Assembly: GCF_006782915.1 (NCBI RefSeq)
Contig: NZ_VCNP01000056.1
Location: forward strand, 1,037,277-1,101,276
Length of the DNA: 64,000 bases
Source: Streptomyces calvus
Lineage (GTDB): Bacteria; Actinomycetota; Actinomycetes; Streptomycetales; Streptomycetaceae
Reading direction: 5' to 3'
Shown here: piece by piece, positions 24,976 through 32,499 of the stretch
Layout of the letters: the number at the start of each line of letters is the position of its first letter
Numbering within the stretch: position 1 is the stretch's first letter
The notes under the pieces: generated by a model
The model's input: the letters and a program-made list of their open reading frames with translations, nothing else
Told to the model about the DNA's origin: nothing
Database searches by the model: none
Position numbers and translations under genes: made by a program

Positions 24976-25959
24976 TCAGCACGCCGTGCTGCTCGCCTCG
25001 TCGAGCTCCGCAGGCTCCTCGGGAACGGGGCGGGACAGCCACTCGGCGATGCTCCGGGCGATCGGCTGTCCCGTCTCCACCTCCACGAAACCGAACTGAC
25101 CCGACTGATTGCACTCCAGGAACCACCAGGTCCCGTCCCCGTCCTCCGCGAAGTCGAAAGCCCCGTAGGCCAGTTCGGCGCGACGCAGATACGCGCGAAC
25201 GGCCTCGGCGGTCCGGGCCGGCACCTCGACCGGCTCCCAGGGCGGCCCCGGTGTGGCGAAACGCACATCGACCTCCCTCGGATCGGCGTCCGCGGGCGTC
25301 GCCTTGCGGGCCGCCAGGAGCCGGTCGCCCACCACGGTCAGCCGGATGTCGGCCCGCTTGGCGATCCGCCGCTGCAGCAGCGTCGGCCCGAACGCCACCG
25401 CCGAGAAGTCCGTGTCCGGCGCCACCCTGCTGGTCGGCACGGCCCGCGGCGGATCCTGCGGGTGAGCCCCCGACACCGGCTTGACCACCAGATCCGGGAA
25501 GCGCTCCGCGAACTCCCGGGCCGCCCGCGGGAACGTGGTGATCAGCGTGGCGGGCACGGGAAGACCGCAGCGCTGCGCCAGCCGCAGCTGCCACGGCTTG
25601 TGCCGGGCCCGCCGGGCCGCGTCCGGGTGGTTCATCCAGCGCGCGTCGCAGCCGCGCAGCATGCCGTAGAGCGCCTGGGACGCCTCCTCGGTCAGCCATG
25701 CCGACGGCTGCGGCGCCCGCCCGGCCGGGACACCCGGCCTGCGCACCCACACGGACCGCAGCCCGCCGATGCTCACCAGCCGCCCCCCGGCGGACAGATG
25801 GCCGCGGAAGCGACCGTGGACGTACTCGCCGGACAGCGAGACACCATCGGTCAGATCGGCCGGGTCGAGGCGCACCACCGGCACTCCGGAACCGTTGAGA
25901 TGGACCACCACCATGTCGGCGGTCACATCCTCCTCACTGGTGAGGATCAGCACGGTCAT
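24976..25959 (-). CDS. tgmB: ATP-grasp ribosomal peptide maturase (graspetide synthetase, TgmB-like)
   Basis: A 327-aa ATP-grasp ligase of the SAV_5884/TgmB family. Visible features are the N-terminal MTVLILTSEEDVTADMVV, the conserved VWVRRPG, the ATP-binding lysine region FPDLVVKPVSG, an RLTVVGDRL strand and the C-terminal metal-binding WWFLECNQSGQFGF. These enzymes form ester (or amide) crosslinks between Ser/Thr/Lys and Asp/Glu side chains of a precursor peptide using ATP. It starts 16 bases after the tgmA stop, so the two genes form an operon. The methyltransferase that often follows in tgm clusters is absent. Confidence 0.9.
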   Translation of the reverse strand: MTVLILTSEEDVTADMVVVHLNGSGVPVVRLDPADLTDGVSLSGEYVHGRFRGHLSAGGRLVSIGGLRSVWVRRPGVPAGRAPQPSAWLTEEASQALYGMLRGCDARWMNHPDAARRARHKPWQLRLAQRCGLPVPATLITTFPRAAREFAERFPDLVVKPVSGAHPQDPPRAVPTSRVAPDTDFSAVAFGPTLLQRRIAKRADIRLTVVGDRLLAARKATPADADPREVDVRFATPGPPWEPVEVPARTAEAVRAYLRRAELAYGAFDFAEDGDGTWWFLECNQSGQFGFVEVETGQPIARSIAEWLSRPVPEEPAELDEASSTAC

Positions 25960-25975
25960 GGTCTACGGTCCGCGT

Positions 25976-26167
25976 TCAGTCGTCGAAGTGGGTCTTGGAG
26001 CCCGCGGTGGACGTCGTCGTCCCCACCTCACGCAACAGCGCGTGGTCGCAGGCCGCGATCCGTCCGTCCCCGAGTACGTTCAACTGCAGTCCGGAGTCGT
26101 ACGCGTACGGAGTGGCAACGGCCAACTCCACTGCCGGACGGGCGTAGTTGAGCGCGAACGGTTGCAT
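25976..26167 (-). CDS. tgmA: ATP-grasp target RiPP precursor peptide (graspetide precursor)
   Basis: A 63-aa precursor. The leader holds the family signature PYAYDSGLQLNV (about residues 20-31), recognised by the maturase. The probable core is the C-terminal TTTSTAGSKTHFDD (residues 50-63): hydroxyl donors Thr50-52, Ser53, Thr54, Ser57 and Thr59, and acceptors Asp62 and Asp63. Only two acidic residues are present in the core, so at most two ester links are expected (inference). GGGAG precedes ATG 26167. It lies directly upstream of tgmB on the same strand. Confidence 0.87.
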   Translation of the reverse strand: MQPFALNYARPAVELAVATPYAYDSGLQLNVLGDGRIAACDHALLREVGTTTSTAGSKTHFDD

Positions 26168-26257
26168 CGTGTCTCCCTCGTCGGTGCTGCGCCGACCAGA
26201 CAACGGCCCCCTGCGCGCCGCCGCTTGGTCCGCCGACTTCTTTTGGCTTCCAGAGAC

Positions 26258-26263
26258 TTATAC
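26258..26263 (-). promoter_or_regulatory. Candidate -10 box for tgmAB
   Basis: On the minus strand TATAAG occurs in an unusually AT-rich patch about 90 bases upstream of tgmA. No convincing -35 element is visible. Confidence 0.3.
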
Positions 26264-26287
26264 GAATCGAACGAGTGGTTGGTTTCC

Positions 26288-26614
26288 TCACGGAGCGTAG
26301 TCGTCGGCGGGTTGTCGGCCGGGCCGCCGCGGGGGCGCTCCGGGCGCCGGCGCCGTGACGGAGCCGCGCATGCTGCGCAGAGCGAGCAGGAGGACGCCGA
26401 TGTCGTCCAGGTAGACCGGGTCGGGCACCAGATCGGCCGGCAGGACCAGATAGAGGACGGCGCCCCAGAACACCCAGCGCGGCCCCGTCGGCAGCCCCGC
26501 GCGACGCAGCTCCCGCCGCGTGCGGACCAGGCGCACCAGGACGGCGACGGCGACCGCCAGTACCACGGCCGCGAGGACCGCGGCGACGGTCAGCACCACG
26601 GTGGTCGCATCCAA
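26288..26614 (-). CDS. DUF1232 (YkvA-like) membrane protein
   Basis: A 108-aa protein with one or two hydrophobic segments (about residues 5-30) and the DUF1232 signature YLVLPADLVPDPVYLDDIG (about residues 60-80). The function of YkvA-like proteins is unknown. Start by inference: a TTG at 26614 with a G-run seven bases upstream gives the best-placed ribosome-binding site; downstream GTG codons are alternatives. Its stop is 120 bases upstream of tgmA on the same strand, so it could be cotranscribed with tgmAB. Confidence 0.7.
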   Translation of the reverse strand: MDATTVVLTVAAVLAAVVLAVAVAVLVRLVRTRRELRRAGLPTGPRWVFWGAVLYLVLPADLVPDPVYLDDIGVLLLALRSMRGSVTAPAPGAPPRRPGRQPADDYAP

Positions 26615-26639
26615 CGGACGTCCCCCCTTTCCCCTGTTT

Positions 26640-26683
26640 CCGGTGATGTGCCGGTGATTCCCGGTGGTTTCCGGTGGCCGGTG
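26640..26683. repeat. CCGGTG motif array in a divergent promoter
   Basis: CCGGTG occurs at 26640, 26651, 26661, 26671 and 26678. The first four are spaced 10-11 bases apart, one helical turn each, between the divergent genes starting at 26614 and 26902. Confidence 0.35.
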
Positions 26684-26901
26684 CCGCCGTCCTGACGGCG
26701 GCACAGCTTTCTCCGAGCGGATTCCCGCTTTCGGCGCCGGTATGGCGGCGAGGACCGGCCATGCGCGCGCTCGCGTCGAATGCCCCCGGGCAGGCCCGTG
26801 AAACTCCAAATCCCCGCAGGTCATCCCGGTGGCCCAGTCGAGTGGCCGTGAGCGGTGGGGGCGCCTAGTAATGGTCATCAGCCTTCCCCCTGGAGTCGAG
26901 C

Positions 26902-28329
26902 ATGAGCACGTACTCTTCGTCCCCTTCCTCGAACGAACCGGTCATACCCGGCGAGGCGGCCGCATCGGCCCTGCCCACCGACACGACGGTCACCGCGACC
27001 GGCACGCACCGGCCGGACGCGGCTCGCTCACGGACGCCGGCGGCACACCACCCGGAACGGGCGGACGGCCCCGAGCCCTCCTACGACCCGGTGGCCACGG
27101 TCGACCTGGTGGACCCGCTCGCCCCGCCCGGACCCGCGGACCCGCCGGACGCCCTGGACCCGCCGGACACCCTGGACCCGCCGGGCCGTACGGCAGCGGC
27201 GGCCCGCGAGCGCCCGTCCGGCCCGGCCCGCCCCGCGGCGGACGCGGCCGGGACGCCGTACCGCGATCCGGTCAGCGACCTGGTGCACGCCGCCGTGGCG
27301 GACCGGCCGCTGGAGGAGGTCGTGGACCTCATCACCGCGCTGGAGCGCTCGCCCGAACACACGCGTGCCGTGGTGGACGCCCTGCGTGCCGCCGGGATCG
27401 ACCGGCCCGTGGAGGACGTCACCCGCCTCGTCGCCCTGCTGACGCGCCCGCCGCGCGACGCCGACAGCGCGGACGAGACCATCCGCGCCGCGGCGGCGCA
27501 CCGCTCCGTCGAGGACGTCACCCGTCTGGTGGCGCTGCTGCACAGCGAGCCGCTGGCGCCGCACTGCCGCGACGAGGCACTGCGCGCGGCGGCGACCGGC
27601 CGGTCCGTCGACGAACTCGTCGAACTGATCGACCGCCTGGCCGCCCACCGGCCGCCCGAACCTGCCGCCCGGACGGCCGCGGCGCCGTCCCGCCGCGACG
27701 ACCGGAGCCACCAGGACGGCGCGGGCGGCGCGGGCGGCGGCAAGCCGGCCACCGCCCGCCGCCCGGGCCGACTGCGCATCGCCGCACGCGCGGACGGCCG
27801 CCGCCGGACGCGGCGCCCCCGCCAGGACGTTCCGGCCGGCCGGGAGACGGGGCGGTTCCGGCGCGGCGGCACCGCCGCCCGCGACCGCTCGCCCGGGTCC
27901 GTCGCCAGGCCCGTGATCTGGACGAGCCGGCTCACCGCCGTGGCCCTCGCGGTCTGCGCCGTGGCCCATTTCCCGCTGCAGCGTGACGGCGTCTCACTGG
28001 GCCTGCACGCCTTCACCGTCGGCCTGTCGGTGCTCTGCACGGTGCTGGCGCTGATCCTGGTGGTCCGCCCCGGCGCCGTGGTGCTCGTGGCCGCGCTCGT
28101 GGTCCCCTCGGTCCTCGCGGCCGCCCACGCCTACGGCGGCTCCTTCCCGTCGGCCGCCCTGACCCGGGTCGTGGACCTCGCGCTGGCGCCTCCGTGGCTG
28201 GCCGGCCCGGCCGCCGTCATGGCGGCGCTGCTGGCCCTGGCAGCGCTGGTGGTCCGGGTGGCCTCCGCCCTCCCCGCCGGCCGTTCCACCCCCTGGCCCG
28301 CCGCCGAGGCACACCGCGCGGCGGACTGA
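26902..28329 (+). CDS. Repeat-containing protein with C-terminal membrane domain
   Basis: A 475-aa protein not assigned to a family. Residues 1-115 are Pro/Ala/Asp-rich and probably disordered. Residues about 130-255 hold four tandem helical repeats of about 37 residues with a shared core (RPLEEVVDLITAL, RPVEDVTRLVALL, RSVEDVTRLVALL, RSVDELVELIDRL). A basic linker follows (about 255-330), then about four to five membrane spans (335-465). The layout suggests a cytoplasmic scaffold or binding region anchored by the C-terminus. GGAG precedes ATG 26902. It ends at a strong terminator (28339-28385). Confidence 0.7.
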   Translation: MSTYSSSPSSNEPVIPGEAAASALPTDTTVTATGTHRPDAARSRTPAAHHPERADGPEPSYDPVATVDLVDPLAPPGPADPPDALDPPDTLDPPGRTAAAARERPSGPARPAADAAGTPYRDPVSDLVHAAVADRPLEEVVDLITALERSPEHTRAVVDALRAAGIDRPVEDVTRLVALLTRPPRDADSADETIRAAAAHRSVEDVTRLVALLHSEPLAPHCRDEALRAAATGRSVDELVELIDRLAAHRPPEPAARTAAAPSRRDDRSHQDGAGGAGGGKPATARRPGRLRIAARADGRRRTRRPRQDVPAGRETGRFRRGGTAARDRSPGSVARPVIWTSRLTAVALAVCAVAHFPLQRDGVSLGLHAFTVGLSVLCTVLALILVVRPGAVVLVAALVVPSVLAAAHAYGGSFPSAALTRVVDLALAPPWLAGPAAVMAALLALAALVVRVASALPAGRSTPWPAAEAHRAAD

Positions 28330-28338
28330 CACCCGGCC

Positions 28339-28385
28339 CTCACGCCTTCCGCCCTGCCCGGCAAGGGCAGGGCGGAAGGCGTGAG
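28339..28385. terminator. Bidirectional terminator, 21-bp perfect stem
   Basis: Arms 28339-28359 and 28365-28385 are perfectly complementary over 21 bases with a five-base loop (GGCAA). It lies between two convergent genes, ten bases after one stop and 22 before the other. Confidence 0.92.
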
Positions 28386-28407
28386 AGCGCTGATCCGAAC
28401 GACACCC

Positions 28408-29598
28408 CTAGCGGTCGGGTGTCGTCGGCTGCGGTTCCGGGGCGGGCTCGTCGTCTCCGCCGGGCGCCGGGCGCCGGGCCTTCGGGCTGCCGGCCTTGAG
28501 GCGTTCCAGGGTGCGGGTCAGCTGCTGGAGAGGGGAGGGGGAGGAGGACCGGGGTGCGGGCGGGCGCGGGGCGCCCTGACCGTCGGCCGACTCCCGGTAC
28601 GCGGCCAGCGCCTCGTGCGCGCGCTCCGCGGCCTCGCGGTACAGGTCGCGCGACTTCGTCATGGCGTCGAGCGCCTCCGCGTACATGGCCACCAGCGCCC
28701 GCTCGCGGGCCAGTTCCTCCTCCAGGGTCAGCAGGTGCCAGTCCTCCCGCAGCGCGGTCAGGGCGTCCCGGGCTTCGTCCGGCAGCGCGCGCGGCGTCGC
28801 GCCGAACCGGGTCACCGCCTCGACGAGGTCGACCGGCTCCGTCCCGTCCAGGAACACCGCCCGTACGGCGAACGCATCGGAGGCGGCGTCCTCGGCCAGC
28901 CCGCCCGGCAGCACCACCGCACCGCCGCGCGGGACCTCCACACCCACCTCCCGCAGCGCCCAGTTCGCCACCCGCAACTGCTGCGGCGCGGCCCGGTGCT
29001 CCACCACACGGTGCCGCAGCCCCGGCGGCAGCCAGCGCGCGAGCGGCACCCGGCCGCGCTCGTCCGTGGTCATGGCCTCGTGGACGACGACATGGATGTG
29101 CCACGCGTCGCGCGCGCAGTCCCGCAGCAGCCGCCGTGCGGCCTTGTCGTCCTCCGGGAGCGGGTTGATCCCGCCGAGCCGCAGCCCGGTCGCCGCGTCC
29201 AGGCGCCAGTCGGTGTCGGTGTCGGTGCCGGCATCGGCGTGGGCACCGGTGTCGGCTTCCCGCGGCCAGAACATGCCGACCGGGGAGGGCCAGGCCTGGT
29301 CCCAGGGCCGTTCCGCCTCCGCGACCAGCGTCCAGTCCCGGCCCCGGTCCGTGGCGGGCCCGAGCGTCAGCCGGGCGCGCACGGTGACCTCGCCGTCGAC
29401 CCGCATCCGGGCTTCGAACACGAGGTCCGGTGCGGTCCCGGAGGCGGGCAGTTCCAGATGGTCGTCGATGGCCCGGTCGTCCTTGAGCCGGCGCAGGCTG
29501 CGCCGGAGCACCCGGTCGGCCGAGGAGCCGGGGTGGCGGCCGCGGGTCAGCCAGACCGTCGAAGGGGTCGGGGGGCGGACTGTGGAGGAGGTCGGCAT
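28408..29598 (-). CDS. Conserved hypothetical protein
   Basis: A 396-aa soluble protein with no recognised catalytic motif and no signal peptide. A basic N-terminal region is followed by a beta-rich middle part (about residues 40-270, with HIHVVVHEAMTTDERGRVPL and WALREVGVEVPRGGAVVLPG) and a long C-terminal helical segment (about 280-345, EEELARERALVAMYAEALDA), possibly coiled coil, ending in a Pro/Ser-rich tail. The start is uncertain between ATG 29598 and GTG 29622; AGGAG lies only three bases before the GTG. It is divergent from the roadblock operon across 457 bases. Confidence 0.65.
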   Translation of the reverse strand: MPTSSTVRPPTPSTVWLTRGRHPGSSADRVLRRSLRRLKDDRAIDDHLELPASGTAPDLVFEARMRVDGEVTVRARLTLGPATDRGRDWTLVAEAERPWDQAWPSPVGMFWPREADTGAHADAGTDTDTDWRLDAATGLRLGGINPLPEDDKAARRLLRDCARDAWHIHVVVHEAMTTDERGRVPLARWLPPGLRHRVVEHRAAPQQLRVANWALREVGVEVPRGGAVVLPGGLAEDAASDAFAVRAVFLDGTEPVDLVEAVTRFGATPRALPDEARDALTALREDWHLLTLEEELARERALVAMYAEALDAMTKSRDLYREAAERAHEALAAYRESADGQGAPRPPAPRSSSPSPLQQLTRTLERLKAGSPKARRPAPGGDDEPAPEPQPTTPDR

Positions 29599-29721
29599 GG
29601 GTCCAGTGGTGAGCGGGGGCACGTGCTCCTGCCAGTATCGTCGCCGGCGGCCGGCGTCATGACGCGGGGTTCCGCCGGGTGGCGGTACCGCCTGCGCCTA
29701 CCCGCCCCGTCCGGCCTCCAT

Positions 29722-29787
29722 GTGACCCCGCGGGGCGCGCACGGTGTCGCGTGCGGGGTGTGCGCGGCGCACACACGGAGAGGTCAC
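29722..29787. other. Potential three-helix structured element in a divergent promoter
   Basis: GTGACC (29722-29727) can pair with GGTCAC (29782-29787), enclosing CGCACG/CGTGCG (29738-29743, 29750-29755) and GTGTGC/GCACAC (29758-29763, 29769-29774). The folded shape is a small multibranch junction. It could be a leader RNA of the roadblock operon or simply overlapping operators. Confidence 0.3.
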
Positions 29788-29832
29788 CTCACTCGTGGTC
29801 CCCGCTGCCCGGCCCTCACCACAATGGGTCCC

Positions 29833-29879
29833 GCGGGCAGGGCCGGCCCACCATCCGCATCGGGGCCGGCCCTGCCCGC
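29833..29879. terminator. Perfect 17-bp hairpin in the divergent region
   Basis: GCGGGCAGGGCCGGCCC (29833-29849) pairs exactly with 29863-29879; the loop is 13 bases. No gene ends here, so it could be an attenuator of the roadblock operon, or the terminator of an unannotated transcript from about 29700. Confidence 0.5.
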
Positions 29880-30055
29880 ACCAGGCGGGACGACAAGCCC
29901 GCACGCCACGCGGCAAAGGCGCCGACCCTACCAGCGCCGGACCATTCCTGACGCATATTCCATCGGAAAACGCCAAAGTCCTCACCTCGGTCGAGCACGC
30001 ACCGTAGCGTCGATGTCACGTTCGCGGTACAGCCGTGCGAAAGGGAGGATCCGGC

Positions 30056-30487
30056 GTGCCCGGAATCGACGAGAGCCTGCTGGAGACCATGCGACTGCCG
30101 GGCGCGCGCGGCGCGCTCGTGGCCGACTGGATCAGCGGCCTCGCCCTGGGCGCGGTGGGCGAGGCACCGGGCGGTGACGCGGAGGCCACGGCCGCGGAGA
30201 CCGCCGAGTTCGCCCGCCTGGCCGTGGAGAGCGGCACCCTCGCCCCCGCCACCCCAGCAGTCCCGGCCACCCCGGGGACCGGATCACCACCGCCCCCGCC
30301 CGGGAGTGAGCCGCCCGTCCAGGACCTGATCCTCACCACCGCGGACGCGTACCACCTGCTCCGGTTCGTCAGCACCCCCTTCGACAGCACGGTGTTCCTG
30401 TACCTGTGGCTCGACCGGACCGACGGCAACCTGGCCCTCGCCCGCATACGGCTGGCCGAGACGGCCGACCGCCTGGTGCTGGGATGA
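30056..30487 (+). CDS. Roadblock/LC7-like protein, first gene of operon
   Basis: A 143-aa cytoplasmic protein whose two halves match the roadblock-like protein at 31891: LVADWISGLALG resembles LVDYTSGMALG, and LILTTADAYHLLRFV...FLYLWLDR resembles ILITLSSQYHLIRLL...FLYLVLD. A Pro/Ala-rich insert (about residues 60-90) replaces the middle. Roadblock proteins act as GTPase regulators or dimeric scaffolds. The GTG at 30056 has AAGGGAGG seven bases upstream. Its stop overlaps the next start (ATGA), so translation is coupled. Confidence 0.75.
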   Translation: MPGIDESLLETMRLPGARGALVADWISGLALGAVGEAPGGDAEATAAETAEFARLAVESGTLAPATPAVPATPGTGSPPPPPGSEPPVQDLILTTADAYHLLRFVSTPFDSTVFLYLWLDRTDGNLALARIRLAETADRLVLG

Positions 30488-31254
30488 CCACCGTGGCCCG
30501 CGCCGACGGATCCGCCCCGGAGCTCCTCGACCGCCTCGCGGCCGACCGGGCCACCGGGGCGCTCTCCACGCGGGCGGGGATCTTCTACCTCTCGGCCGGA
30601 CACGTCGTCCACGTCGAGTCCCCGCACAGCCCCGACCTGGGCGAGCTGCTCACCCGCAGCGGAGCCGTCCCGCCGGCCGGCTGGTGGGAGGCCGTCGAAC
30701 GGGCCGGGACCCGGCACCGCGTGGGCCGCCACCTGGTGGACAGCGGACGCCTCACCGCCGGCGCCCTCGAACTGTGCCAGCTGGGCGCGCTGTTCGACGC
30801 GGCCTACTGCGCGCTCGCCCACGGCGGCACCGTGCTCCGCTTCCGGCCCGGCGTCACCCACTGGCTCGGCGCGGTCCGCCCCGTACCCGTGGCGACCGTG
30901 CTGCACGAGTCGTGGCGCCGCCGCGAACTGCTCCACCGCATCTGGCCCGACCCGGCCGTCGACACCGCCCCGCTCACCCGGACCGGCGGCACCGGCCCCG
31001 TCGCGCTGCCACCCCGCCGCGCCCGCACCCTCGCCCTGGTCGACGGTGTCCGCACCGCCGCGCAGATCGCCTCGGCCTCGGCCCACCGCACCTTCCACAC
31101 CCTCGTCGAACTGCGCCGCCTGGCCGCCGACGGACTGGTCGCCCCCGCGCCGCCCCCGCCCGCCCACCCCGCCACCGGCGCGGGCGGCGCGGCCTGGGAC
31201 GAGCCCGACACGGCCCTGCTGAGACGGCTCCTGGACGCCCTGGAGGCACTGTGA
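30484..31254 (+). CDS. DUF4388/PATAN-like protein
   Basis: A 256-aa soluble protein. The N-terminal part (ATGALSTRAGIFYLSAGHVVHVESP, then DLGELLTRSGAVP and VGRHLVDSGRLTAGALELCQ) matches the PATAN/DUF4388 pattern found with two-component and GTPase signalling proteins. The C-terminal half has a winged-helix-like segment (RTLALVDGVRTAAQIASAS). Such proteins probably act as protein-interaction adaptors. It overlaps the preceding gene by four bases, and the next gene could start by a GTGA overlap at 31251. Confidence 0.72.
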   Translation: MTTVARADGSAPELLDRLAADRATGALSTRAGIFYLSAGHVVHVESPHSPDLGELLTRSGAVPPAGWWEAVERAGTRHRVGRHLVDSGRLTAGALELCQLGALFDAAYCALAHGGTVLRFRPGVTHWLGAVRPVPVATVLHESWRRRELLHRIWPDPAVDTAPLTRTGGTGPVALPPRRARTLALVDGVRTAAQIASASAHRTFHTLVELRRLAADGLVAPAPPPPAHPATGAGGAAWDEPDTALLRRLLDALEAL

Positions 31255-31292
31255 TCCGCGCGCGCCGGCAGCGTGCCGAAAGGAGACTGCTC

Positions 31293-31787
31293 ATGGCCGT
31301 CGAGACCGACGTGCTGGACGAACTGCGTCGGCTCCGCACCCGCGTCCCCCTGCTGGCGGGCTCCCTCGCCGTCACCGTCGACGGCCTCCTCCTGGCCCAC
31401 GACGTGCCGGACACCGAACCGGAAGGGCTCGCCGCGCTCACCGCCGCCTCCCTCGGCGTGGCGCACCGCGTCACGGACGCCGGCGCCCGCGGCGACTTCC
31501 GCGAACTGCTGGTCCGCGGCAGCCGGGGCTACGTCGCGACCTACGCGGCCGGCCCCACCGCCGTCCTCACCCTCCTCGCCGACGACCGGGTCAACGTCGG
31601 CCGGCTCCACCTGGAGGGCCGGCGCAGCGGCGCCCGGATCGCGGAACTCGTGGGCACGTGCATCGGCCCGGGCACCGGACGGCACGCGGACCGGCCCGCG
31701 CCCGTCCCGGACCAGGACCCGTCCCGGCGCATCGGCACGCTCCCGGTGCGGACCCCGCAACGCCCCCGCCACCAGCCCGGCGACTGA
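31293..31787 (+). CDS. Roadblock/LC7 domain protein
   Basis: A 164-aa protein. Residues about 10-120 form a roadblock/LC7 domain (VPLLAGSLAVTVDGLLLAHD, then LLVRGSRGYVATYAAGPTAVLTLL), followed by a basic, Pro-rich tail. AAGGAG eight bases before ATG 31293 supports that start; the in-frame GTG at 31251 overlaps the preceding stop and is an alternative giving coupling. No GTPase of the MglA/CvnD type is encoded next to it, unlike in Streptomyces conservons. Confidence 0.8.
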   Translation: MAVETDVLDELRRLRTRVPLLAGSLAVTVDGLLLAHDVPDTEPEGLAALTAASLGVAHRVTDAGARGDFRELLVRGSRGYVATYAAGPTAVLTLLADDRVNVGRLHLEGRRSGARIAELVGTCIGPGTGRHADRPAPVPDQDPSRRIGTLPVRTPQRPRHQPGD

Positions 31788-31890
31788 CCCGCTCCCGCCC
31801 TCGCCCCCCTCCCCGCCCGACGGGCGGTCGCCCCCACCCCGACACCCGGCACGACCCCGACACCCATCACGACGGAAAGGACCCACCCCC

Positions 31891-32265
31891 ATGGCCAACA
31901 CCGAGACCGCGCTCAAGGAATGCCTCGGCACCATCGAGGGCGCCACCGCCGCCGCGCTCGTCGACTACACAAGCGGCATGGCCCTCGGCACCCTGGGCGG
32001 CGGCAAGGACTTCAACCTGGAGGTCGCCGCCGCCGGCAACACCGACGTCGTACGGGCCAAGCTGCGCACCATGGAGCACTTGGGCCTGAACGAGGAGATC
32101 GAGGACATCCTCATCACCCTGAGCAGCCAGTACCACCTGATCCGCCTGCTCAGGGGGCGCGGCGGCAACGGCCTCTTCCTGTACCTGGTGCTCGACGCGG
32201 GCCGGGCCAACCTCGCCATGGCACGGCACCAGTTGCGGCGCATCGAGTCCGAACTGGAGATCTGA
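31891..32265 (+). CDS. Roadblock/LC7-like protein, last gene of operon
   Basis: A 124-aa cytoplasmic protein with a compact alpha/beta fold: an N-terminal helix, TAAALVDYTSGMALGTLGGG, a central helix (about residues 50-70) and LITLSSQYHLIRLLRGRGG followed by LFLYLVLDAGRANLAMARH. It is a paralogue of the first gene of the operon, without that gene's Pro-rich insert. GGAAAGG precedes ATG 31891. It lies 103 bases after the previous stop and probably ends the unit. Confidence 0.8.
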   Translation: MANTETALKECLGTIEGATAAALVDYTSGMALGTLGGGKDFNLEVAAAGNTDVVRAKLRTMEHLGLNEEIEDILITLSSQYHLIRLLRGRGGNGLFLYLVLDAGRANLAMARHQLRRIESELEI

Positions 32266-32499
32266 TCCCGCCGACGCCCTCCCGCCGACGCCACCGGCCC
32301 TCCCCGGGCGGTGTGTGACCCGCACCCGTCCGGGGTACCCGTCGGCGGCCGCCGGCCGTGGCAGGGCCGTCCGGCCCACGACCGGCGTGGGTCTCACCCC
32401 CGGTGACGCCTCCGGGACAGACTGCTGCGGTACGGCGCCGACGTCGGCGTACGGAAAGTCCGACGACGCGCGAGAGCCGTCGGCGGGAGGAGCGTCGAA

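Noticed and set aside
30056..32265. Conservon (cvn) operon
   Set aside because: No sensor kinase, DUF742 or GTPase gene is present; only roadblock-like and PATAN-like proteins are visible.
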